A program made the position numbers and the translations under genes. Of a stretch of 24,190 nucleotides of DNA, positions 14,292-22,408 are shown in pieces. The notes below the pieces were generated by a model that did not search any database, was not told the DNA's origin, and saw only the letters and a list, made by a program, of their open reading frames with translations. Source of the stretch: CAIKLP01 sp039798705 (GTDB lineage: Bacteria; Bacteroidota; Bacteroidia; Sphingobacteriales; Sphingobacteriaceae); assembly GCA_039798705.1 (NCBI GenBank), contig JBDKFN010000022.1, forward strand, positions 1 through 24,190, read 5' to 3'. Position 1 is the stretch's first letter, and the number at the start of each line of letters is the position of its first letter.

Positions 14292-15029
14292 TTAGATTGC
14301 TTTAGGTCTTAATACAAAGTTTTTACCTAAGTATACGCGACGAACTTGTTCATCTGCGGCAAGTTCTTCGGCAGAACCCGACTTTAAAATAGATCCTTCA
14401 AAAAGTAAATAAGCACGATCCGTTATAGAAAGCGTTTCTTGTACGTTATGGTCGGTAATTAAAATGCCGATATTCTTTTTCTTTAATTTAGATACGATGG
14501 TTTGAATCTCTTCAACTGCAATAGGATCAACACCTGCAAAGGGTTCATCTAATAAAATAAAGTTAGGATTTGCAGCCAATGCCCTTGCAATTTCTGTTCT
14601 TCTTCTTTCCCCTCCAGATAATAAATCACCTTGGTTCTTTCTAACCTTCGTTAAGCTAAATTCTTCAATGAGTTCTTCTAATTTTTCTTTTTGAGCAGCT
14701 TTAGACAAATCAGTCATTTCTAAAATAGCTAAAATGTTTTCTTCAACAGTAAGCTTTCTAAAAACCGATGCTTCTTGAGCTAAGTAGCCAATACCTTTTT
14801 GTGCTCTTTTATACATTGGCTCCTGTGTAATTTCTTCGTTTTGAAGAAATATTTTACCAGAATTTGGTTTGATCAAGCCAACAATCATATAGAATGAAGT
14901 AGTTTTACCCGCACCATTTGGTCCAAGTAATCCTACAATTTCGCCTTGTTTAACATTGAAAGAAACATCATTTACAACAGTTCTTTTTTTGTAAGTTTTA
15001 ATCAGGTGTTCGGCTCTTAATTCCAACAT
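14292..15029 (-). CDS. lptB: LPS export ABC transporter ATP-binding protein
   Basis: LptB is the cytoplasmic ATPase that drives LPS from the inner membrane into the LptB2FGC-A-D bridge. The 245-residue protein has Walker A GPNGAGKTT (36-44), Q-loop region YLAQEASVFRKLTVEEN (82-98), signature LSGGERRR (137-144), Walker B FILLDEP (157-163) with Glu162, the D-loop AGVDP and switch His194 in TDHNV. The sequence YLAQEASVFRKLTVEENI is typical of LptB compared with other ABC ATPases. The gene follows recJ by three bases and precedes the GH3-like gene by two, so all three are one operon. The partner permeases LptF/G are not in the window. Confidence 0.93.
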   Translation of the reverse strand: MLELRAEHLIKTYKKRTVVNDVSFNVKQGEIVGLLGPNGAGKTTSFYMIVGLIKPNSGKIFLQNEEITQEPMYKRAQKGIGYLAQEASVFRKLTVEENILAILEMTDLSKAAQKEKLEELIEEFSLTKVRKNQGDLLSGGERRRTEIARALAANPNFILLDEPFAGVDPIAVEEIQTIVSKLKKKNIGILITDHNVQETLSITDRAYLLFEGSILKSGSAEELAADEQVRRVYLGKNFVLRPKAI

Positions 15030-15032
15030 ATA

Positions 15033-16745
15033 TTACGAATGAATTCGGATGTCTTTAATATTTAATTGTATGCTTGTTTTTTCTCTCCAAGTGTTTTCTT
15101 CTATGGTATAGCAGATGTCAAATGGAATTCCAGTTGCTAATTTATCTTTTAAATTTCCTAATCCAAAAGCGATGCAGTCAAATTGATAGCTACCTTGTTG
15201 GACAACGGAAAACTTAAGGTGATTGGTATTTTGTTTGCCTACTAATTGTGCAGGGCTTGCCAGTTGTACATTTGATGATATGAATACAGGTTTCATGTTT
15301 CCTGGTCCAAAGGGTGCAAATTGCTTAAGCACTTGGTAGGTTTTAGTTGAAAACTCTGCTAAATTCATTTCGCATTCAATGGCTATTTCAGCTTGTAAAG
15401 AATCGTCGTGAATAGATTCAGCAACGATGGATTCAAATTTTTCTTGAAAAGCTGGAATTTGATCAATGTGCATGGTTAAACCTGCTGCATATTTATGTCC
15501 ACCATATTGAATTAACAAATCACTACAAGCACTAATGGCTTCGTAAATATCGAAACCATTAACAGACCTAGCAGAACCTGCTGCAAGTCCATTGGATTCA
15601 GTTAAAATAATGGTGGGTTTATAATGTTTATCGATTAATCGAGAAGCCACAATTCCAATGACTCCTTTATGCCAAGACGCGTCAAACAATACGGTAGATT
15701 TTTTTTGATGTAAATCAAAATTGTCTTCAATCATTTGTAATGCAGCCAAAGTAATCGACTGGTCAAATTCTTTTCTTTCAGTATTTTTGCCGTCAACAAT
15801 TTCACAAAAATCAAATGCTGATTGTTCGTCGGTTGATATTAACAAATTGACAGCATGCTTAGCATCATCTATTCTTCCAGCAGCATTGATTCTTGGTCCA
15901 ATAGAAAAAACAATTTCATTGATTGACAAAGCACCTTTTGTAGCTGCAATGTTAATGAGAGCTTTTAATCCTGGCCTTGGATTACTATTTAATTGAATTA
16001 ATCCAAAAAAGGCAAGTGTTCTATTTTCACCTGTTAAAGGAACTATATCTGAAGCAATACTGACAGCTACTAAATCAAGTAAAGGTAGAATGGTATCAAT
16101 ATCAATTTCGTGAAATTGACAGAATGCTTGCACCAATTTAAAGCCAATTCCACAACCCGAAAGTTCATCGTATGGGTAATGGCAATCTTTTTGTTTAGGG
16201 TCTAAAACTGCAATAGCTGCAGGAACCGAATCGCCAGGTAAATGGTGGTCACAAATAATAAAATCAACGCCTAACGAATTTGCATAATCAATTTTATCTA
16301 TTGCTTTTATACCACAATCTAAAGCAATAATTAAACTAAAATTATTTGCCTTAGCAAAATCAATACCAGCTGTTGAAATTCCATACCCTTCTTTATAACG
16401 ATCTGGAATGTAAAAATCTAAATGCTCGTATTGGCTTTTAAAAAAAGTATAAGTTAAGGCTACAGATGTTGTTCCGTCAACATCATAATCTCCATATATT
16501 AAAATGCGCTCTCCTGCAGCAATGGCTTCATTGATTCTGAGAATTGCTTTCTCCATGTCTTTCATTAAGAAAGGGTCGTGGAGGTGGTTTATGGATGGTC
16601 GAAAAAAGTCTTTGGCTTGATCGAAAGTGTAAATGCCTCGTTTTACTAATAGCGATGCAATTACGTTGTTTACATTCAGCTCCTTTGCGAGTTGATCGAT
16701 AGCGGTTTTGTCTGTAAGGTTATTTTCTACCCACCTTTTTTCCAT
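15033..16745 (-). CDS. recJ: single-stranded-DNA-specific exonuclease RecJ
   Basis: RecJ degrades single-stranded DNA 5' to 3' in recombination and mismatch or base-excision repair. The 570-residue protein has the DHH-family motifs in order: IYGDYDVDGTTS (83-94; Asp86, Asp88, Asp90), ALDCGIKAID (Asp143), IICDHHLPGD (DHH at 166-168) and SIASDIVPLTGENR. The DHHA1 part holds SARSVNGFDIYEAI and YGGHKYAAGLTM, and an OB-like C-terminal domain follows. GPRINAAGRIDDA is also conserved. ATG 16745 starts MEKRWVENNLTDK, the usual beginning. It is the first gene of the recJ-lptB-GH3 operon and is divergent from the metallo-hydrolase gene. I found no clear promoter match upstream. Confidence 0.96.
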   Translation of the reverse strand: MEKRWVENNLTDKTAIDQLAKELNVNNVIASLLVKRGIYTFDQAKDFFRPSINHLHDPFLMKDMEKAILRINEAIAAGERILIYGDYDVDGTTSVALTYTFFKSQYEHLDFYIPDRYKEGYGISTAGIDFAKANNFSLIIALDCGIKAIDKIDYANSLGVDFIICDHHLPGDSVPAAIAVLDPKQKDCHYPYDELSGCGIGFKLVQAFCQFHEIDIDTILPLLDLVAVSIASDIVPLTGENRTLAFFGLIQLNSNPRPGLKALINIAATKGALSINEIVFSIGPRINAAGRIDDAKHAVNLLISTDEQSAFDFCEIVDGKNTERKEFDQSITLAALQMIEDNFDLHQKKSTVLFDASWHKGVIGIVASRLIDKHYKPTIILTESNGLAAGSARSVNGFDIYEAISACSDLLIQYGGHKYAAGLTMHIDQIPAFQEKFESIVAESIHDDSLQAEIAIECEMNLAEFSTKTYQVLKQFAPFGPGNMKPVFISSNVQLASPAQLVGKQNTNHLKFSVVQQGSYQFDCIAFGLGNLKDKLATGIPFDICYTIEENTWREKTSIQLNIKDIRIHS

Positions 16746-16850
16746 ATCTTTGTAAACGGTTTTTGTAAAAATACATTTTTCAATTCAAAAATTTAGACAA
16801 ATTACAAAGGCTTTGCGGTATTTTAAACTGCATTAATTGAAATTAATAAA

Positions 16851-17627
16851 ATGACCAAGCTTGTAGTACTTACCGAAGGACAATATTCAGTTGATCAAAG
16901 TAAAAAGTTCATTCCTTTTGACCCGGCTATTCATGACCCAAAAGACCGCCCTGCCTCAATTTTTGTGCATGTTCAGCCTTTTTTATTGCAAACCGAACAG
17001 GATCTAATTTTATTTGATACAGGCTTAGGTTATCATAATGAACTCGGAGAATTAGTCATCCATAAGGCTATTCAAAATGCCGGTTATGATCCAAATGAGG
17101 TGACCAAAGTTTTAATGAGTCATTTGCATTTTGACCATGCAGGTGGAATGGTTTATGAAAAGGATGGGAGCATGCATTTGAGTTTTCCCAATGCATATTA
17201 TTATATTCAGAAAGAAGAATTGAACTTTGCATTAACACATGCGACACAATCTTATCGTTTAGCACCATTAGAATATTTAAGAAGATCTGATGCGCTGGTA
17301 TTGTTAGATGGTGTAGGTTCAATTGATGGGTATATAGATTACGAGATTACTGGTGGGCATTGCCCATTTCATCAAGTTTTTAAATTGCACACCAGCGATG
17401 GAATTTATTTTTATGGCGGTGATGTTTTACCAGAGGCCATGCAAGTTATTAGGCGATTTATTGCAAAATATGATTTCGACGGTAGAAAGTGTATGGAAAT
17501 GAGAAATCAATTTGCAGCACAAGCTGTAGCCGAAAACTGGAAGTGCTTAATGTACCACGATCAGAAAAATGCAGTTACTGCTTTTGAAATAATAGAAGAT
17601 GCTATCAGCATAAAAAAGCCTTTCTAA
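16851..17627 (+). CDS. MBL-fold metallo-hydrolase
   Basis: This 258-residue metallo-beta-lactamase-fold protein has no signal peptide. The dinuclear metal site is complete: SHLHFDHAGG (His91, His93, Asp95, His96), GGHCPFHQ (His170), YGGDVLP (Asp191) and a late His in LMYHDQ (about 241). The order and the FDTGLG segment near 55 resemble lactonase-like and related hydrolases of the superfamily, but nothing fixes the substrate. It appears monocistronic: it is divergent from recJ, and its stop codon lies inside the stem of a strong terminator shared with the yceI gene. TTTG (16812-16815) with TAATTG (16834-16839) is a weak promoter candidate. Confidence 0.9.
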   Translation: MTKLVVLTEGQYSVDQSKKFIPFDPAIHDPKDRPASIFVHVQPFLLQTEQDLILFDTGLGYHNELGELVIHKAIQNAGYDPNEVTKVLMSHLHFDHAGGMVYEKDGSMHLSFPNAYYYIQKEELNFALTHATQSYRLAPLEYLRRSDALVLLDGVGSIDGYIDYEITGGHCPFHQVFKLHTSDGIYFYGGDVLPEAMQVIRRFIAKYDFDGRKCMEMRNQFAAQAVAENWKCLMYHDQKNAVTAFEIIEDAISIKKPF

Positions 17628-17647
17628 AAAATTAGAAAGGCTTTTTT
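17612..17647. terminator. bidirectional terminator between MBL and YceI genes
   Basis: Perfect 16-base arms AAAAAAGCCTTTCTAA (17612-17627) and TTAGAAAGGCTTTTTT (17632-17647) surround an AAAA loop. The flanking A and T runs give a U-tract on both strands. The first arm contains the last codons and TAA of the MBL gene. Confidence 0.9.
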
Positions 17648-17666
17648 GTTAATAGGTTTGTTTGCG

Positions 17667-18260
17667 TTATTTTTTTGCAACTAAGTTAACTGTGATTTCG
17701 AATTCGTCTTCAATCGCTTTGTCACCAATGCTTTCAAAGAATGATTTAGAACCATATTTAATGTCAAATTTAGTTCTGTCAACACGAATAGTTGAAACGG
17801 CAACAAGTACATCACCTTTTTTGCTGATAGCAGAAGGGAATGAAATTGCTTTAGTAATACCTTTAATAGTTAAATTTGCATCGATGTTTGCTTTGTTTGC
17901 AGACTCGTAATTAACTTTAGTAATTGTTAATTGTGCCGTTGGATTTTTTTCTACACTGAAAAAATCATCAGATCTTAAATGACCAATTAATTTATCTGCC
18001 CATTCACCTGTTAAGTCTGTACATTTAATGCTGTTCATGTCAATTACAAATGAACCACCTGTAATGTTATCATTTGCAACTGTTAATGCACCAGAGGTCA
18101 TTGCAATGGTTCCACCATGTTGACCTGTTACTTTTTTAGCTAGCCAATTGATAGAACTTGCAGTACCGTCAACTTTATAGTTTGCCGATTTTGCTTTGGG
18201 TGCAGCTGTTGCTACTAATCCTGCTAATAGGATAGAAAGAGTTAAAATTTGTTTTCTCAT
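17667..18260 (-). CDS. secreted YceI family protein
   Basis: YceI proteins are periplasmic lipocalin-like beta-barrels that bind a polyisoprenoid or another amphipathic ligand. The 197-residue protein has a signal peptide (about 1-20, MRKQILTLSILLAGLVATAA) and the family pattern: an early YKVDGTASSINWLAKKVTGQHGG, then GGSFVIDMNSI, LIGHLRSDDFFSVEKNPTAQ, and NLTIKGITKAISFP. The end, FEITVNLVAK, is usual. Its ligand and role are not shown by sequence. It is transcribed alone, with TACCTTTG 17 bases upstream of the ATG as promoter and a shared terminator downstream. Confidence 0.93.
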   Translation of the reverse strand: MRKQILTLSILLAGLVATAAPKAKSANYKVDGTASSINWLAKKVTGQHGGTIAMTSGALTVANDNITGGSFVIDMNSIKCTDLTGEWADKLIGHLRSDDFFSVEKNPTAQLTITKVNYESANKANIDANLTIKGITKAISFPSAISKKGDVLVAVSTIRVDRTKFDIKYGSKSFFESIGDKAIEDEFEITVNLVAKK

Positions 18261-18277
18261 AATTTTTTAATTTGAAT

Positions 18278-18285
18278 CAAAGGTA
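18278..18285 (-). promoter_or_regulatory. -7 promoter element for yceI-like gene
   Basis: The minus strand reads TACCTTTG, an exact TAnnTTTG match, 17 bases upstream of ATG 18260. A possible -33 element, ATTG, lies about 22 bases further upstream, slightly far from the usual spacing. Confidence 0.45.
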
Positions 18286-18348
18286 ATAAAATAAATGTTA
18301 TAACATACAATATAAACAAATAATTGCATGAATTTGTTTTTAATGCAT

Positions 18349-18377
18349 AAAAAAAGGGGCATTAAGCCCCTTTTTTT
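18349..18377 (-). terminator. intrinsic terminator after gcvP
   Basis: Perfect 12-base arms AAAAAAAGGGGC (18349-18360) and GCCCCTTTTTTT (18366-18377) surround a five-base loop. The core GGGGC/GCCCC stem with a seven-base T-run on the minus strand lies 17 bases after the gcvP stop. Confidence 0.9.
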
Positions 18378-18394
18378 AAATAATAAAGTCAGTA

Positions 18395-21259
18395 TTATTC
18401 AGCATAACTTTCAATTGGAGGACATGCACAAATTAGTGTTCTATCACCATGTGTATCATTTACTCTTCCAACGGAAGGCCAAAACTTATTGTTTTTAACC
18501 CAAGTTAATGGATAAGCTGCTTTTTGACGAGTATAAGAATGGTTCCATTCATTACCTGTAATAACTGCTGCTGTATGTGGCGCATTTTTCAAAACATTGT
18601 CGGTTTTGTCTACTGTTCCATTTTCTACTTCTTGAATTTCATGGAATATAGAAATCAATGCATCGCAGAATCTATCTAATTCAGATTTTGGTTCGCTTTC
18701 TGTTGGTTCGATCATTAAAGTTCCAGCAACTGGGAAAGAAACAGTTGGTGCATGGAAACCATAATCCATTAATCGTTTAGCGATGTCTGTTACTTCAACA
18801 CCAAAATTTTTGAACATTCTACAATCAACAATCATCTCATGTGCACATCTACCGTTAGCACCTGCATATAAAATTTGATAATGTTTTTCTAAACGACTCT
18901 TAATGTAGTTAGCATTTAATATGGCAAATTTAGTTGCATTAGTTAATCCTTCACCGCCCATCATTGCAATATATGCATGTGATATTAAAAGAATACTTGC
19001 GCTACCGTAAGGTGCTGCAGATACTGCTGGTATTGCTTTTGATCCACCTGTCTTTACTAAACTATGACCAGGTAAAAATGGTGTTAAATGTTTTGCTACA
19101 CCAATTGGTCCCATGCCAGGTCCACCACCACCGTGTGGAATACAGAATGTCTTATGTAAGTTTAAATGACAAACATCGGCACCAATATTTGCTGGGCTTG
19201 TTAAGCCTACTTGAGCATTCATGTTAGCACCGTCCATGTAAACTTGTCCACCATTTTCGTGAATCAATGCACAAATTTCTTGAATTGATTCTTCAAAAAC
19301 ACCATGTGTTGATGGATAAGTAACCATTAAAGCGGCTAAATTTTCTTTATTCGCTAATGCATGTTGACGTAAATCAGCTACATCAATATTTCCTTTTTCA
19401 TCACATTTAGTTACAATAATTTTAAAGCCTGCCATTGCAGCACTTGCAGGGTTCGTGCCATGCGCAGATGAAGGAATTAAAACAATGTTACGATGTCCTT
19501 CTCCTTTGTCTTTTAAATATTCACGAATAACCATTAAGCCAGCATATTCACCTTGTGCGCCTGCATTCGGCTGTAAGCTCATGGCATCAAAGCCTGTTAT
19601 TTCACATAATGCTTTTTCTAGTTCGCTGAAAATTTGCATATAGCCACCCACTTGATTTGTTGGTGCAAATGGATGTAGTTTTCCAAATTCAGCCCATGTT
19701 ACAGGAATCATTTCTGTAGTTGCATTTAATTTCATGGTACACGAACCTAATGCAATCATTGAATGACATAATGAAAGATCTTTTGCTTCTAAAGATTTAA
19801 TGTAACGTAACATTTCATGTTCAGAATGGTATGAATTAAAAATAGGATGTGTTAAGATTTCTGATTGTCTTTCGTTCTCATCTCCTAATTTTGAATTTAC
19901 TTGAATGTTTAATTGAAAATCTGCTGAAGTTTTTCCAATCATTTTTGCAAAAATTTCTGCAATTTTTTGAATGTCTGCTACTTCAGTGGTTTCGTCAATC
20001 GCAATGTATACGTGTGTTTCGTCGTATCTGAAATTTAATTCATGATCGATGGCATCTTTATGAATTGCTGCTAACTGATCGCCAACTTTTATTTTTAAAG
20101 TGTCAAAAAAGTTTTTGTTTTCTTGTGTGTATCCAAGTTGTGTTAGTGCTTCAGAAAGACTTACTGCTAAGCCATGTATTCTGCCAGCAATTTTTTTCAA
20201 TCCTTTTGGTCCATGATAAACCGCGTACATCGAAGCCATAATCGCTAACAATGCTTGTGCTGTACAAATGTTTGATGTTGCTTTATCTCTTCTAATGTGT
20301 TGCTCTCTGGTTTGCAATGCCATTCTTAATGCAGGTTCACCTTGAGCATCAATTGATACACCAATAATTCTACCTGGCATTGATCTTTTATATTCTTCTT
20401 TTGTTGCGAAGAATGCAGCATGCGGGCCACCATATCCCATCGGAATACCAAAACGCTGTGATGAACCAACTACGATATCTGCACCAAATTCCGAAGGAGG
20501 TGTAAGTACAATTAAGCTCATGATATCTGCCGCAACAGTTAACTTGATACCTAATGCATGACATTTGTTTGCGAATGATTGGTAATTATAAATAGTTCCA
20601 TTTCCAGCTGGATATTGAACAATTGCACCAAACATTTTTTCATCTAAGTTTGCTGTTTCGTGGTTGCCAATGATTAATTCAATACCCAATGGATTAGCAC
20701 GAGTTTTTAATATATCAATGGTTTGTGGTAATACTTCTTCAGAAACAAAATAAATATTTGCGTCATCATTTTTTCTCAATGAATATTGCATGAACATGGC
20801 TTCAGCAGCTGCAGTGCCTTCGTCTAGTAGCGAAGCATTTGCTATTTGCATTCCTGTTAAATCTAATACCATTGTTTGGTAATTTAACAAAGCTTGTAAA
20901 CGTCCTTGCGCAATTTCTGCTTGGTATGGTGTGTATTGAGTATACCATCCTGGATTCTCTAAAATATTTCTTTGAATCACGCCAGGTGTAATACAATCGT
21001 GGTAACCTAAACCGATATATGATTTGAAAATTTTATTTTGACTTGCAATTTTTTTCAAGTCATTTAAATATGTTGCTTCTGATTTAGCTGCAGGCAAACG
21101 AAGTGCTTGTGCTAATCTAATTTTAGCAGGTACTGTTTGTTCGATTAATGCATCAACAGTTTTTACACCAACGCTAGCCAACATTTTTTCTGTATCTGAC
21201 TCGTTAGGAGAAATGTGTCTGTTTTCGAATTTTTCTGAGTATTGAATATCTAATTTCAT
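18395..21259 (-). CDS. gcvP: glycine dehydrogenase (decarboxylating), P protein
   Basis: GcvP is the PLP-dependent decarboxylase of the glycine cleavage system; it releases CO2 from glycine and passes the aminomethyl group to lipoyl-GcvH. The 954-residue protein is the fused, full-length single-chain form. The PLP lysine is Lys703 in NLHKTFCIPHGGGGPGMGPI. Other hallmarks are YTPYQAEIAQGRLQALLNYQ and QRFGIPMGYGGPHAAFFA in the N-terminal half, and SLQPNAGAQGEYAGL, PSSAHGTNPASAAMAG and MDGANMNAQVGL in the C-terminal half. No gcvT or gcvH is adjacent. It is flanked by its own terminator downstream and the selD-side hairpin upstream, so it is probably a single-gene transcript. No glycine riboswitch fits in the 72-base upstream gap. 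Confidence 0.97.
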   Translation of the reverse strand: MKLDIQYSEKFENRHISPNESDTEKMLASVGVKTVDALIEQTVPAKIRLAQALRLPAAKSEATYLNDLKKIASQNKIFKSYIGLGYHDCITPGVIQRNILENPGWYTQYTPYQAEIAQGRLQALLNYQTMVLDLTGMQIANASLLDEGTAAAEAMFMQYSLRKNDDANIYFVSEEVLPQTIDILKTRANPLGIELIIGNHETANLDEKMFGAIVQYPAGNGTIYNYQSFANKCHALGIKLTVAADIMSLIVLTPPSEFGADIVVGSSQRFGIPMGYGGPHAAFFATKEEYKRSMPGRIIGVSIDAQGEPALRMALQTREQHIRRDKATSNICTAQALLAIMASMYAVYHGPKGLKKIAGRIHGLAVSLSEALTQLGYTQENKNFFDTLKIKVGDQLAAIHKDAIDHELNFRYDETHVYIAIDETTEVADIQKIAEIFAKMIGKTSADFQLNIQVNSKLGDENERQSEILTHPIFNSYHSEHEMLRYIKSLEAKDLSLCHSMIALGSCTMKLNATTEMIPVTWAEFGKLHPFAPTNQVGGYMQIFSELEKALCEITGFDAMSLQPNAGAQGEYAGLMVIREYLKDKGEGHRNIVLIPSSAHGTNPASAAMAGFKIIVTKCDEKGNIDVADLRQHALANKENLAALMVTYPSTHGVFEESIQEICALIHENGGQVYMDGANMNAQVGLTSPANIGADVCHLNLHKTFCIPHGGGGPGMGPIGVAKHLTPFLPGHSLVKTGGSKAIPAVSAAPYGSASILLISHAYIAMMGGEGLTNATKFAILNANYIKSRLEKHYQILYAGANGRCAHEMIVDCRMFKNFGVEVTDIAKRLMDYGFHAPTVSFPVAGTLMIEPTESEPKSELDRFCDALISIFHEIQEVENGTVDKTDNVLKNAPHTAAVITGNEWNHSYTRQKAAYPLTWVKNNKFWPSVGRVNDTHGDRTLICACPPIESYAE

Positions 21260-21276
21260 GATGTGGAATTTGCTTG

Positions 21277-21284
21277 CGAAATTA
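21277..21284 (-). promoter_or_regulatory. possible -7 promoter element for gcvP
   Basis: The minus strand reads TAATTTCG, a seven-of-eight match to TAnnTTTG, 17 bases upstream of ATG 21259. The identical octamer precedes ndk. TTTG at 21310-21313 is about 25 bases further upstream, longer than the usual spacing. Confidence 0.35.
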
Positions 21285-21286
21285 AT

Positions 21287-21326
21287 AAAAAAAATGATGC
21301 TTTTTGATTCAAAAACAGCATTTTTT
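21287..21326 (-). terminator. imperfect terminator after selD
   Basis: An outer stem AAAAAATG (21289-21296) with CATTTTTT (21319-21326) encloses an inner palindrome TTTTTGA (21301-21307) with TCAAAAA (21309-21315), separated by a few mismatched bases. On the minus strand a run of eight T follows. It begins a few bases after the selD stop and would end the pdxJ-selU-selD transcript just before gcvP. Confidence 0.5.
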
Positions 21327-21331
21327 ACATA

Positions 21332-22408
21332 TTATAACACGCTGATTTTAAATTGGTTTTGACTTAGTATTAGGGTTCCAAATGAAACACAGCATTCTGC
21401 TGGAAATCCATTTGATTTTAAGAGTTCAATCATTTCATTTTCTTTAGCAGCATCAACGGCAATCAGTAAACCTCCAGATGTTTGAGGGTCAGCTAATATG
21501 GCTAATTCAGGTGCTAAGTCATTATCTTGAAGCTGAATAGTAGAATTAGGGTCGATGCTAATTTTGTGACCATAACTATCCCAATTTCTAAGGGTACCTC
21601 CTGGGATAGATTTTTGAGCTAGGTATGCAGAAAGCCCTGCAATTTGAGGTACTAATTGATAATTGATTTCCGCATTGACTTGACTACCTTCACACATTTC
21701 ACTTAAATGGCCTAACAATCCGAAGCCAGTCACATCGGTTAAGGCGCGTACCCATGGTAGTTTGCCTAAAGTCTCTCCAAACTTATTCAGTTTCACCATA
21801 GAGTCTTTTGCAATTTGTTCGTGGTTAGCTTGTAATATTCCTTTCTTCTGTGCAGTTGTTAAAATACCAACACCAAGTGGTTTTGTTAGGAATAATTTAC
21901 ATCCTGCTTCTGCAGTAGAATTTTGTTTTAAATTTTGAATGGGCACAATTCCGTTTACTGCTAAACCAAAAATAGGCTCAGGACTATCAATACTATGTCC
22001 ACCAGCAAGTGTAATACCTGCTTCTGCACAAACTGCTCTACTGCCTTCTAAAACTTTTTGTGCAATTGCGGCATCAATTTTATTAATCGGCCAACCTAAA
22101 ATTGCAATTGCTAAAATTGGTTTACCACCCATTGCATATACATCACTAATGGCATTTGCAGATGCAATGCGACCAAAGTCATAGGGATCATCTACAATCG
22201 GCATAAAAAAGTCAGTGGTGCTGATGATGGCATTCCCATCGCCAAGGTCGTACACAGCAGCATCGTCGCGGGTATCGTTTCCAACTAATAAATTTTCATT
22301 TGCTTGGTATTTTATAGGGCTATGTAAAATGGTATCTAATACCGCAGGTGCAATTTTACAACCACAACCCGCACCATGTGAATATTGTGTAAGTTTAATT
22401 TCTTCCAT
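21332..22408 (-). CDS. selD: selenide, water dikinase (selenophosphate synthetase)
   Basis: SelD makes selenophosphate from selenide and ATP, the donor for selenocysteine and 2-selenouridine. The 358-residue protein has the mobile active-site loop SHGAGCGCKIAP (10-21), with Cys15, Cys17 and Lys18. The catalytic position is therefore cysteine, and no in-frame UGA is present. DDAAVYDLGDG, TTDFFMPIVDDPYDFGRIA, ALTDVTGFGLLGH and ADPQTSGGLL complete the family pattern. The start ATG 22408 overlaps the end of selU by 14 bases, so the two are coupled. With selU as neighbour and no selA or selB in view, the selenium probably goes at least to tRNA selenouridine. Confidence 0.96.
   Translation of the reverse strand: MEEIKLTQYSHGAGCGCKIAPAVLDTILHSPIKYQANENLLVGNDTRDDAAVYDLGDGNAIISTTDFFMPIVDDPYDFGRIASANAISDVYAMGGKPILAIAILGWPINKIDAAIAQKVLEGSRAVCAEAGITLAGGHSIDSPEPIFGLAVNGIVPIQNLKQNSTAEAGCKLFLTKPLGVGILTTAQKKGILQANHEQIAKDSMVKLNKFGETLGKLPWVRALTDVTGFGLLGHLSEMCEGSQVNAEINYQLVPQIAGLSAYLAQKSIPGGTLRNWDSYGHKISIDPNSTIQLQDNDLAPELAILADPQTSGGLLIAVDAAKENEMIELLKSNGFPAECCVSFGTLILSQNQFKISVL

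Noticed and set aside
18319..21187. Numerous short frames opposite gcvP (for example 18964-19227 and 19455-19643, plus strand)
   Set aside because: They lie wholly antisense to a highly conserved gene, have no recognisable domains or signals, and are explained by codon bias of the real gene.
21260..21331. Glycine riboswitch upstream of gcvP
   Set aside because: Only 72 bases separate selD and gcvP, and they hold a terminator-like hairpin and a promoter-like element; no aptamer-like structure can fit.
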